Part shown: positions 25,539 to 33,343 of the stretch, piece by piece | Layout of the letters: the number at the start of each line of letters is the position of its first letter | How positions within the stretch are numbered: position 1 is the stretch's first letter | Origin: JABCYV01 sp963696025 | GTDB lineage: Bacteria > Acidobacteriota > Terriglobia > Terriglobales > Acidobacteriaceae | Direction: 5' to 3' | DNA length: 64,000 bases | Assembly: GCA_963696025.1 (NCBI GenBank) | Contig: CAVOII010000010.1 | Coordinates: 434,001 to 498,000 of the forward strand | The notes under the pieces: generated by a model | The model's database searches: none | What the model was told of the DNA's origin: nothing | What the model saw: only the letters and a program-made list of their open reading frames with translations | Program-made: the position numbers and the translations under genes

Positions 25539-25970
25539 ATGAGCACGCAGAAATTCATCACACAATCAGCCGAAGAGACCATTGCCCTGGGGCGCAAGCT
25601 GGCCCCGATGCTGGCTCCGCCTAAGCTGGTGCTGCTGCGCGGCGAATTGGGGGCGGGCAAGACTACACTGGTCAAGGGAATCGCGGAGGCTTTTCAGGCC
25701 GCCTCCGAAGATGACGTCACAAGCCCCACCTTCACGCTGGTGCATGAATACCATGGGCCTGCCGTGAACATCTACCACATCGACCTTTATCGGGTAGACA
25801 CCGCGCGCGAACTGGAGACTTTGGCGCTGGATGACCTCATGGCCGAAAACAGCGTTCTCCTGATAGAGTGGGGAGAGAAGTTCCCACACTTGGAGCGCGA
25901 GCGGGATGTGGAAATCGCTCTGGAGCGGGTGGGAGAGAGTGGGCGCAGGATCCAACTTACCATCCGTTGA
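25539..25970 (+). CDS. tsaE: tRNA threonylcarbamoyladenosine biosynthesis ATPase TsaE
   Basis: 143 residues, usual length. Walker A is GELGAGKTTLVKG (about 35-47). SPTFTLVHEY and IYHIDLYRV are TsaE hallmarks, and LLIEWGEKFPHL near the end carries the conserved Trp. It hydrolyses ATP in the TsaBDE complex that makes t6A37 in tRNAs decoding ANN codons. The TsaB and TsaD genes are not in this window. The 3' end overlaps an alternative longer frame of the next gene. Confidence 0.95.
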   Translation: MSTQKFITQSAEETIALGRKLAPMLAPPKLVLLRGELGAGKTTLVKGIAEAFQAASEDDVTSPTFTLVHEYHGPAVNIYHIDLYRVDTARELETLALDDLMAENSVLLIEWGEKFPHLERERDVEIALERVGESGRRIQLTIR

Positions 25971-26022
25971 ATTCCTCGACCGGGGCGTATTTTTTCTGTC
26001 TACACTTGGAGCCTGGACCAAA

Positions 26023-26829
26023 TTGAGAATCAAGGGACTTGTTATTGCCAGCTTCTTACTAACCAGCGGTTTTTGCTCGGCTCAATCCGCGCCACAATCC
26101 CCAACACCGGGTGTTAACGATAACAAGTCGGCGGGGCAGCCGCCGTCGAATGCGCCAGCGGCGCCGTCTCAGTCCGGGGACAAAGGCAAAGGCGACAAAG
26201 ACGACAAACCCCAGGAGCAAAATGGCACCTCCAAGGACCGGCTTTTCTACGCCCTGCCAAATTTTTTGACCCTGGAAAATGCCGGCCAGGTCCCGCCCCT
26301 CACCACCGGACAAAAGTTCAAGGTAGTGGCCCGCGGCTCATTCGACTATATTCAGATCCCCTGGTACGGTTTTCTGGCGGGCATAAGCCAGGCGGAAGAC
26401 AGTGAGGAAGGCTATGGTCAGGGAGCCGAGGGTTACGGAAAACGTTACGGGGCGTACTTTGTCGATGGAACGATCGAGAACTTTTTTACCGGGGCCATCC
26501 TTCCGTCGATCCTCCGTCAGGATCCGCGCTACTTTCAATCGGGTGAAGGAGGGTTCTGGCGCCGTACTGGATATTCGGTAAGCCGCATCTTTGTGACCCG
26601 CACCGATTCTGGAGGTCAGCAATTCAACTACTCTGAGGTCTTCGGGAGCGCGCTCTCGGCCGGTATTTCCACCTATAGCTACCATCCCAGAAGCGATCGA
26701 AATATTGGGAACACGCTCAGCGTATGGGGCTCGCAGGTGGGGTACGACACCATCACGATTGTAGTGAAAGAATTCTGGCCCGACATCCGCCGCAAGATCA
26801 GTAAGAAGAGGGAGAGGAAAGCAGACTAG
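26023..26829 (+). CDS. secreted or outer-membrane protein of unknown family
   Basis: 268 residues from TTG 26023, chosen because GGAG lies about 10 bases upstream and it opens a signal peptide (IKGLVIASFLLTSGFCSAQ). The frame extends upstream inside tsaE but there it has no signal. The mature part starts with a Pro/Lys/Asp-rich region and then has segments rich in Gly and aromatic residues (YGKRYGAYFVDGTIENFFTG, DPRYFQSGEGGFWRRTGYSV, VFGSALSAGISTYSYHPRS) that look like amphipathic strands. It is likely exported and possibly an outer-membrane protein. I recognise no catalytic motif. Confidence 0.65.
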   Translation: MRIKGLVIASFLLTSGFCSAQSAPQSPTPGVNDNKSAGQPPSNAPAAPSQSGDKGKGDKDDKPQEQNGTSKDRLFYALPNFLTLENAGQVPPLTTGQKFKVVARGSFDYIQIPWYGFLAGISQAEDSEEGYGQGAEGYGKRYGAYFVDGTIENFFTGAILPSILRQDPRYFQSGEGGFWRRTGYSVSRIFVTRTDSGGQQFNYSEVFGSALSAGISTYSYHPRSDRNIGNTLSVWGSQVGYDTITIVVKEFWPDIRRKISKKRERKAD

Positions 26830-27047
26830 CGCAACTTCGCAGACACGCCGGTTTGACGGAGCCGCCAGCAAGCCACGGGCGCATTCCACTCCCGAACCAT
26901 CGCGAACAGGAGTGCAATGGCGAAGAGAGCAAAAATCATTCCTCGCTTCGTAGTAGATGTGTTTCGCATACTCAGCCCAATCTAATTCTACGCCGCCCCC
27001 CAAGATCTTCCTAACGACCTCGAATGAAGGGATGCAGTAACAACCGG

Positions 27048-27482
27048 TCAATGAATGACAATCCCCTCGCGATGGGAGTCGTTGGACTTTAGAATCCGAA
27101 CAGCTCTTCCATGAATCTCGGTAGTAGGGATTGTTCCAAATTTCGGATCGCGGCTGTCATCACTAAAATCGCGGTTGTCCCCCATCACGAAAACGCTTCC
27201 CTTAATGATTTTCATCGGCCCGAACGTTCTCAAGAATGAAAAGAATGGTGAAATCGAACCTTTTCCTGTGTGTTGAATATAACCCTCGTGAATCGGTGCG
27301 CCGTTCAACAGGATCTGGAAGTCTTTCCCTTCGATGGTGTCGCCGCCGATTGCGATCACCCGTTTCAAAATCAATATATCGTCGTGGCGAAAGACGGCGA
27401 CATCGCCGCGTCCAGGACCTTGGTTCTGGTACGCGTTCATGTCAGCGGCAAAGCCTTCGCCGTTAAGCAAGGTCGGCTCCAT
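27048..27482 (-). CDS. signal peptidase I-like protein (S26) with altered Ser-Met box
   Basis: 144 residues from the ATG shown, but the frame is open upstream to about 27545. There it reads a hydrophobic stretch (LLCLSFACAQ) then PNSAMEPTL, so the real start is probably an upstream non-ATG codon. S26 hallmarks: MEPTLLNGE (box B), RGDVAVF, ILILKRVIAIGGD with the general-base Lys at about residue 40, and VMGDNRDFSDDSR (box E). In typical enzymes the catalytic Ser directly precedes Met; here Ala does, with Ser one position earlier. It may be a divergent peptidase or an inactive homologue. No membrane anchor beyond the short N-terminal stretch is seen. Confidence 0.75.
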   Translation of the reverse strand: MEPTLLNGEGFAADMNAYQNQGPGRGDVAVFRHDDILILKRVIAIGGDTIEGKDFQILLNGAPIHEGYIQHTGKGSISPFFSFLRTFGPMKIIKGSVFVMGDNRDFSDDSRDPKFGTIPTTEIHGRAVRILKSNDSHREGIVIH

Positions 27483-27650
27483 TGCACTGTTCGGCTGCGT
27501 GAACCGTTTTTCCTGCGCACAGGCAAACGAGAGGCACAGCAGGATCGTAGTTTACAAAAACAAAACGTGCGGGCATGCTTGGGCTCCATTTGGAATTGGG
27601 GCAGAGTTACAAATTGAGCTCTACGGCCCGCAATCTTAAGCCGTGGCTTC

Positions 27651-28421
27651 TCAAAAGCCCATGATGTTGTATCCGCAGTCCACGTAGATAACCTCGCCAG
27701 TGATGCCGGAGCTAGCATCGGAAGCCAGGAAAACACCGGTGGATCCGACTTCGCTTACCTCCACGTTGCGGCCGAGAGGAGCGCGTTCTGCGTGGGATTT
27801 GAGCATATCGCCAAATCCTGAAATGCCACGAGCTGCAAGGGTTTTGACCGGCCCCGCAGAGATGGCATTTACCCGAATCTTCTTCTTCCCCAGATCGTAC
27901 GCCAAGTAGCGGACCGAGCATTCCAGCGCGGCTTTGGCCACAGCCATGACGTTGTACCGCGGCACTACTCTCTCGGAAGCGTAATAAGTCATGGTGATGA
28001 TGGAGCCGCCATCTTCCATAAGCGGAGCGGCCGCGCGGGCGAGCGCGATCAGCGAATACACGCTGACGTCGTGAGCGATGCGGAAGCCTTCGCGGGTCGT
28101 GTTGATGAACTCTCCCTTTAACTCATCGGCCGGCGCGAAGGCCACGCTGTGCACCAGAACGTACAGCTTGCCGTAGCGCTCTTTCAGTTGGCCGAAGACC
28201 CGATCGATTTCTTGGTCATTCGAGACATCGCACATGAATGCTTCGGCGCCGGGCAAGGAGAGAATCAGGTCTTTGGCTTCTAATTCCATCCGTTCGTTTT
28301 GATAGCTGATAGCGAGCTTCGCGCCGGCATTGTGCAATCCCTGCGCAATCGACCACGCAATCGAGCGCTTGTTCGCCACTCCGAAGACCACAGCCACGCG
28401 ACCTTCAAGGCTGGATGACAT
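27651..28421 (-). CDS. fabI: enoyl-[acyl-carrier-protein] reductase (NADH)
   Basis: 256 residues of the short-chain dehydrogenase fold with the FabI-specific nucleotide motif GVANKRSIAWSIAQ. The catalytic Tyr and Lys are six residues apart (RYNVMAVAKA). LVHSVAFAP and NAISAGPVKTLAARGI are typical FabI segments, the last being the substrate-binding loop. It performs the last reduction in each round of fatty-acid elongation in the cytoplasm. CGYNIMGF is the usual C-terminus. Single gene, upstream on the same strand as the signal-peptidase-like gene, with about 170 bases between. Confidence 0.97.
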   Translation of the reverse strand: MSSSLEGRVAVVFGVANKRSIAWSIAQGLHNAGAKLAISYQNERMELEAKDLILSLPGAEAFMCDVSNDQEIDRVFGQLKERYGKLYVLVHSVAFAPADELKGEFINTTREGFRIAHDVSVYSLIALARAAAPLMEDGGSIITMTYYASERVVPRYNVMAVAKAALECSVRYLAYDLGKKKIRVNAISAGPVKTLAARGISGFGDMLKSHAERAPLGRNVEVSEVGSTGVFLASDASSGITGEVIYVDCGYNIMGF

Positions 28422-28462
28422 GCGCCTCTCCTGACGAAATTTGGAACAGAAAGGATAACAAA

Positions 28463-28547
28463 AGTCAGAGTGCAGAAGTCAGAATGTAGGAGTGAACGCG
28501 CATCTCAGGTCTTTTTACTTCTGCACTCTGAGTTCTACTCTCTGCAT
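28463..28547. repeat. word repeats TCAGAGTGCAGAAGTCAGAA with inverted partner
   Basis: GTCAGAGTGCAGAAGTCAGA near 28464 faces ACTTCTGCACTCTGAG near 28520, giving arms able to pair across the fabI-MFS gap. The style matches the GAGAACTGAGATCTGAG words at 51754-51794 and 58200-58232. Confidence 0.5.
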
Positions 28548-29801
28548 TCATTCAGCCGCGCTGATTTCGGCCACCGGAGTGGCCGCTCTCACCGGCCAAC
28601 TGGCGCTGAGGAATGCTACCCCATACACCATGCCGATGATGGCAAATCCAGCGACCAAATTGAGCTGCGCGACCGCACCCACCAGAAATCCCAGAACAAT
28701 TTGCAGACACGTTCCGGCAAAATAAAACGTGTTCTGCACCCGTCCCATGAAATGCGGCGGCACCTGCTCCATGATGCTGGTATTCATCGCGACACCGCTA
28801 ATGCCGCGTCCCGAGCCCATAAGCCCGTAAATGCCCACAGCGACCGCCAGCCAAGGAGACAGTGGAGCCACGATCATGCAGATCGCCAGCACACCCATGG
28901 AGATAGCGATCGATCGTCGCGCACCCAGCCAGGCAATGACCTGCGGCGCATATAGAGCGCTCAGAAACGCTCCGGTGCCCCATCCGGCATTCAGCCAGCC
29001 ATAGCCGACAGCGCCAGCGTGGAAAACATTATCACTCAGCGGAGCCGTGACCACGACCGCGGTCAGCATGGCGCCCAGGAACAGCGCCCAACTCGTTCCC
29101 AGCAGAATCACGCTGGGATGGCCGCGGAGGAAGTGGAAACCTTCTCGCATCTCACGCACGAAGCACTGAAAGGCCGTCTCGGCGGCCTCGATGTCAGCGC
29201 GCAGTTCCGCTGGCCGGGGCACGACGTGGCGTCCTTTGCGCACTGCGAAGTAGCACAGAAAGGAGACGACGTAGGTCGAGAAATCAATGAGCAGGACGCC
29301 GCCCAGGCCGATGTGATTGTAGACGAATCCTACGATGGATCCGGCAATCAGCCAGCCTCCCTGGATTCCCGCCAGCAGAAAAGTATTGGCGTGAACGAAC
29401 TCTTCGCCCGGAGTCAATTCCTGAATCAGTGCGGTGATGGTCGGCCAGAACATCCAAAAGCCAGCCGCCACCAGCGTGTTCATCAAATACAGCTCCCAAA
29501 CTCTGGTTTTCCCGAGAAAGGCAAGAATGGAAACCGTGAGGATGACGACGGCGCGTGCCGCATCCAGCATCATGACTAACCGACGACGGTCTTCACGATC
29601 GATGATGACCCCGGTGAAGGGTAGCATCAGCATGGCTGGGATAGTCTGCAACACTGCAAACATGCCCAGAGCCATTTCGGAATGCGTGGCCTGCAGAATG
29701 TACCAGGCGACTGCGGCGGAGTTCATGCCGCTGCCCAGCATGGAGATCAGGTTGGCGCTGAAGACGAAGCGCAACGCCCGCTTCTGCAGGATGGCGCGCA
29801 T
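28548..29801 (-). CDS. MFS transporter, EntS-like exporter
   Basis: 417 residues from ATG 29801 (MRAILQKRALRFVFSANLIS). The frame extends to 29933 but reads through a repeat. About 12 helices, with the loop 2-3 motif GVIIDREDRRRLVMMLDAAR (variant of G-x-x-x-D-R-x-G-R-R). It belongs to the MFS_3/EntS-like group of drug or siderophore exporters, and the substrate is unknown. The GGAG upstream is very close to the start codon, so the exact start is uncertain. It reads in the same direction as the upstream glycosyltransferase. Confidence 0.8.
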   Translation of the reverse strand: MRAILQKRALRFVFSANLISMLGSGMNSAAVAWYILQATHSEMALGMFAVLQTIPAMLMLPFTGVIIDREDRRRLVMMLDAARAVVILTVSILAFLGKTRVWELYLMNTLVAAGFWMFWPTITALIQELTPGEEFVHANTFLLAGIQGGWLIAGSIVGFVYNHIGLGGVLLIDFSTYVVSFLCYFAVRKGRHVVPRPAELRADIEAAETAFQCFVREMREGFHFLRGHPSVILLGTSWALFLGAMLTAVVVTAPLSDNVFHAGAVGYGWLNAGWGTGAFLSALYAPQVIAWLGARRSIAISMGVLAICMIVAPLSPWLAVAVGIYGLMGSGRGISGVAMNTSIMEQVPPHFMGRVQNTFYFAGTCLQIVLGFLVGAVAQLNLVAGFAIIGMVYGVAFLSASWPVRAATPVAEISAAE

Positions 29802-29873
29802 ACTCCAATTTAAACGATAAAAGCGACAACGCCAACCGACCCAACATTCAAGGGTAGTGTCATAAAATTCATC

Positions 29874-29903
29874 AACCACAAAGGACACGAAGTTACACGA
29901 AGG
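29874..29903. repeat. ACCACAAAGGACACGAAG repeat
   Basis: Member of the CCACGGAGACACAG family (see 738-757), in the gap between the MFS gene and the glycosyltransferase. Confidence 0.5.
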
Positions 29904-29945
29904 AATAAATCTCAGAGGGTTATTCGCTCCCAATTTGATGGGAAA

Positions 29946-31292
29946 CTACGTTGCCCTTCGCCACCGAATCTGAACGCGGCGTGCCTCCCAGAACAGGTAC
30001 ACGATCAGCAACAGCATTTCAGGTTCAATCGGATGTTTGTAGCGCGGGAACGGATTTACCAGGTAATAAGGAAGGGGATAGAAGACCAATAGGCAGAACA
30101 GAAGAAACGCCCCGCACTTGCGATTGCGAATTGTCAGCCAGAGTCCAGCGAACGCAAGCGCGCTCCCCAACAAAAAAGTAACGTGGCGCGCCACGATCAG
30201 ATCGTATCCGTGGACGATTGTCGCTTGCGGAGTCCCAATCCAGAAATAGACTGCACGCTCCACGCAGAACCAAACAAACTTGCCAGGATGCTCGCGGATA
30301 AACTGCCGGACTTCCTGCTGCTTCTCGTCCATGAAGCCGAGTTCACCCAATTGCTGAAATCGGTGCATGGCTTCGGGATCGTTGCCCGGGTGCTCGTTGC
30401 GTGTCCAAAGGCCGGTCAAGCGATCGTTATTGGCCATGTGCATTTCGAGCGGAAGGTTATCGCGAACGAAGACGAATCTGCCGAAGACGGCATGATTGCG
30501 CGCCAGCCAGGGGCTAACGACGAAGGCTGCGGTCAATAGGCAGAGAAGCACTCCCGCGAGCTGACGGGAGCGATTTGGCAGCCAATACAACAACCAGATC
30601 AAACAGAATGGCAGCATGATCAGGAGTGTGGTGTTGGTCAAGGTGATGATGCCCCAGAGCATTCCAAAGATGATCCACGCCCGAGGACAGGGCGGCTCGC
30701 GCTCCATGCGCAACGTGACTAACAGGACCAGGCTCAGCAGAAATGCGCTCAAGCTGGTTTCCCAGACCACGCGTACCGGCCAATAAATTGCGTATGGAAA
30801 CACGGCCCAAGTCCACGCGGCAGCACGGGCGACTCCAACACCGTAAATTCTCTCCGCGATGCGATAAAGCGTCACGCAGGTGAGCGCTCCAAGGATACTG
30901 TTGAATGCCAGAATCGCCCACGCGGCAGCGTTGCTGTAAACGCCAAACAATCTGAAAACGCCCGCGAGAATATAGGGATAAAGTGGCGGCGCCCAGGCGC
31001 TCGGGCCTGTTGGCAGATCGGTGGGAGAACTGAAGCCTTGTCCGGTGGCAATGGAGCGGGCGATGCGTCCCATCTCCCAGCCAAATTGAAAGTGATCGCG
31101 ACGCGGCGTGATCCGGTAGGTATGGCCGATGGTAATGACCGCCAATCGCAGCAATAGCGCGACCGTCATGATAAAGAGCAGAGAATGCCGCCAGGTTTGT
31201 GGCTGAAGAGTTTCGTCCTCCGCTGCCTGTTCTTGGGATCGAGAGGAACTTTCGGCTACTGCACGGAGGTTCTTCTCGCCGGCGTCATGCAT
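29946..31292 (-). CDS. GT-C fold membrane glycosyltransferase (family 39-like)
   Basis: 448 residues from ATG 31292; the upstream ATG at 31370 is an alternative. After a Glu/Gln-rich cytoplasmic start there are about 10-11 helices. The first large loop holds an acidic RRDHFQFGWEMGR segment followed by TGPSAWAPPLYPYILAG, as in PMT/ArnT-type polyprenol-sugar transferases, where an acidic pair after helix 1 binds the donor. The C-terminus has FPRYKHPIEPEMLLL, typical of this family in bacteria. It probably transfers a sugar from a lipid carrier on the outer side of the inner membrane. The acceptor is unknown. Confidence 0.75.
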   Translation of the reverse strand: MHDAGEKNLRAVAESSSRSQEQAAEDETLQPQTWRHSLLFIMTVALLLRLAVITIGHTYRITPRRDHFQFGWEMGRIARSIATGQGFSSPTDLPTGPSAWAPPLYPYILAGVFRLFGVYSNAAAWAILAFNSILGALTCVTLYRIAERIYGVGVARAAAWTWAVFPYAIYWPVRVVWETSLSAFLLSLVLLVTLRMEREPPCPRAWIIFGMLWGIITLTNTTLLIMLPFCLIWLLYWLPNRSRQLAGVLLCLLTAAFVVSPWLARNHAVFGRFVFVRDNLPLEMHMANNDRLTGLWTRNEHPGNDPEAMHRFQQLGELGFMDEKQQEVRQFIREHPGKFVWFCVERAVYFWIGTPQATIVHGYDLIVARHVTFLLGSALAFAGLWLTIRNRKCGAFLLFCLLVFYPLPYYLVNPFPRYKHPIEPEMLLLIVYLFWEARRVQIRWRRAT

Positions 31293-31476
31293 GCGGCCAG
31301 AGTACAGCATGCCGAGCTTCCCATGCCACAAACGCGGCCAAACGGGAGCGCCGTGTTCGGCATCCAGCAAATTTGAAGCAGTGTTTGCGGCTTCGCCGGG
31401 CCGGCGAACTTAGCGCGAACTTGCGCACGCGTTCATTTGGAGCTACGATGCCCCGCACAAAGTGAGGAGGTGACTT

Positions 31477-32622
31477 ATGAGGCACAGTCGCTGGCCCGTC
31501 GTCCTTTCGGTCGTTCTCTTCACGGCGTTCTTTTCTCTTCCGCTGAATGCGCAAGTGGACAGGATCACAATTGCCGCGGGCACGCCGGAAGATCAGGCGC
31601 TGCAAGCTATCTCGAACGAGCCGGATGCGCAGAAGAAGTTGGCCATGTACCAGGATTTCGTCCAGAAGTTTGCCTCAAATCCGGCGGCCGTGGCTTATGG
31701 TAACTGGCAGATTTCCCAGTCTTATCAGGCTACGGGTGATCTCCAGAAGGCCCTCGACTACGGAGATAAAGCGCTCGTCGGCTCTCCGCGTAATCTGGAA
31801 ATTCTGGTCTCGCAGGCCAGCATTGCACAGCAGATGAAGAATAACGCCAAGCTAATGGATTACTCGGTACGCGGAGGTGAGGTCTGCAATTCGTTCGCTA
31901 AAGAGTCCAAGCCGGCTGGAATGAGTGATCAGGAATTTGCGTCACGGGTGGCGGAAGAAAAGAGCTCGACGAAAAACTCGTGCGAATTTTTTGAAGCCAC
32001 AGCTTTCAACGCGATTGCCAGTGAGAATGACGCCAAGACTCGCATGAGCTACATCGAGCGCTTTACTCCGGCCTTTCCGAATTCGCGCTTCGAAGATCAA
32101 TTGACTTCTTATGCGATGGTTTCACTCTCGGAACTGAAGGACACCTCTCGATTGGTTGCCTACGGAGAAAAAACTCTGCAGGCGAACCCCAGCAGCTTGG
32201 CGGCTTTGCTGCTGCTGGCAAATACTTATGTTGAGGATCCAAAGCCGGGTAGTCTGAGCAAGGCCATCACTTACGCGGAAAAAGCGATTGTCGTAGCCAA
32301 AGCTGATGCGCCTGACGCGGACCGCTCCCACAAAGTCTCGGCTGGAGTGGCGCACTACACTTTAGGCTACGCGTACCTGAAACAGGACAAAACTGCGGCT
32401 GGCATTCCGGAATTAAGAACTGCGGGAACATTGCTGAAGGGGCAGGACGATCAATCTTATGCCTTGACGATGTTCCGGCTAGGCTTTGCCTATGCCAAGC
32501 TCAATCGTGTGACGGAAGCCCGAGACGCACTTAACGAGTCGGTGAAAATTTCAGGACCGGCGCAGCAGCCCGCGCAAGATCTCTTGGCGAAGGTGAATGC
32601 CGCCCGGGCGAAAGGCAAATAG
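31477..32622 (+). CDS. secreted tetratricopeptide-repeat protein
   Basis: 381 residues with an excellent ribosome binding site (GAGGAGGTGA just before ATG 31477) and a signal peptide ending near LNAQ. The body is made of helical hairpins with TPR character: QISQSYQATGDLQKALDYGDK, LLLANTYVEDPKPGSLSKAITYAEKAI, ALTMFRLGFAYAKLNRVTEARDALNESVK. It is probably a periplasmic scaffold or binding protein. It is convergent with the next gene (16 bases between stops). Confidence 0.75.
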   Translation: MRHSRWPVVLSVVLFTAFFSLPLNAQVDRITIAAGTPEDQALQAISNEPDAQKKLAMYQDFVQKFASNPAAVAYGNWQISQSYQATGDLQKALDYGDKALVGSPRNLEILVSQASIAQQMKNNAKLMDYSVRGGEVCNSFAKESKPAGMSDQEFASRVAEEKSSTKNSCEFFEATAFNAIASENDAKTRMSYIERFTPAFPNSRFEDQLTSYAMVSLSELKDTSRLVAYGEKTLQANPSSLAALLLLANTYVEDPKPGSLSKAITYAEKAIVVAKADAPDADRSHKVSAGVAHYTLGYAYLKQDKTAAGIPELRTAGTLLKGQDDQSYALTMFRLGFAYAKLNRVTEARDALNESVKISGPAQQPAQDLLAKVNAARAKGK

Positions 32623-32638
32623 CCCAGTCCTGCTTCTC

Positions 32639-33262
32639 TTAGTGTTTCGACAAGTCATCAGAGAGCAAATGAGCCTTGACGGCGAGATTGTGGGCACTCT
32701 GCAGGTCGCCCGCAGCGTCCGCCGCTTTGGCTTGTTCCATGTAGGCTTGAATCTGCTTCATCGTGTCTTGCTGGCCGGGGGTGAGCTGGCGGCCAGAAAG
32801 CTGCTTAAGGTTTGCGTCGGTCGAGGCCAGCAGCTGGGTTGTGTTCTGGCGCTGACGAGAAGCCTGTGCCGTAGTAACGCTGGGAGCAATCTGCGCCTTC
32901 GGGTCCGTTGTGCTTCCATTGTGGACCACTGTTTTGCCAGGCTCCAAGCCCGCCGGTATCGTGGGTTTTGGCTTTCGACGCCGCTTCCTGGTGGCTGGGG
33001 CGGTGGGCGGCTTCTTCGCCGTTGAATCAGGCTGCGCCTTCTCCGATTGCGTGCCAGACGCCGAGGTTTGTGGCGGTGCCGATGGTGGCTCCGGATTGCC
33101 CTGTCCCGAGGGTGTCGACGTGTCCGGTGGCGGAACGGTTTGATTGGAATCCTGCGCCGGTTGGGTGTCTTGTGCTGCCACCTGAAGCGCAGAACTTTTC
33201 GTGGCGCTCATCACGGGCGAAGCGACGAGCAGACACACCGCGAAAATAGTGGCCAGAGACAT
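32639..33262 (-). CDS. secreted Pro-rich protein of unknown function
   Basis: 207 residues. A signal peptide (about 1-19) is followed by a long Gln/Pro/Ser/Thr-rich region (about 30-85), a Lys/Arg-rich segment (RKRRRKPKPT, about 92-101) and a helical C-terminal part (LTPGQQDTMKQIQAYMEQAK, ALEU-poor, ending in HLLSDDLSKH). The layout, disordered linker plus a small helical domain, suggests a cell-envelope protein. No family is recognised. Confidence 0.6.
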   Translation of the reverse strand: MSLATIFAVCLLVASPVMSATKSSALQVAAQDTQPAQDSNQTVPPPDTSTPSGQGNPEPPSAPPQTSASGTQSEKAQPDSTAKKPPTAPATRKRRRKPKPTIPAGLEPGKTVVHNGSTTDPKAQIAPSVTTAQASRQRQNTTQLLASTDANLKQLSGRQLTPGQQDTMKQIQAYMEQAKAADAAGDLQSAHNLAVKAHLLSDDLSKH

Positions 33263-33343
33263 ATTCGAATTTTTGCCCGGGGCGCTCCGGGCGATTGGGA
33301 AGATTCTACGCTCGGGACGGAGGCATCGCCACTCTTACGCTGC

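Noticed and set aside
26826..26969. 47-codon minus-strand frame with a hydrophobic N-terminal stretch, downstream of the signal-peptidase-like gene
   Set aside because: No ribosome binding site and no recognisable family. It could be a single-pass small protein, but the evidence is too weak.
26338..27051. 237-codon minus-strand frame overlapping the secreted protein gene at 26023
   Set aside because: It is antisense to a gene with a signal peptide, has no ribosome binding site and shows shadow-like composition.
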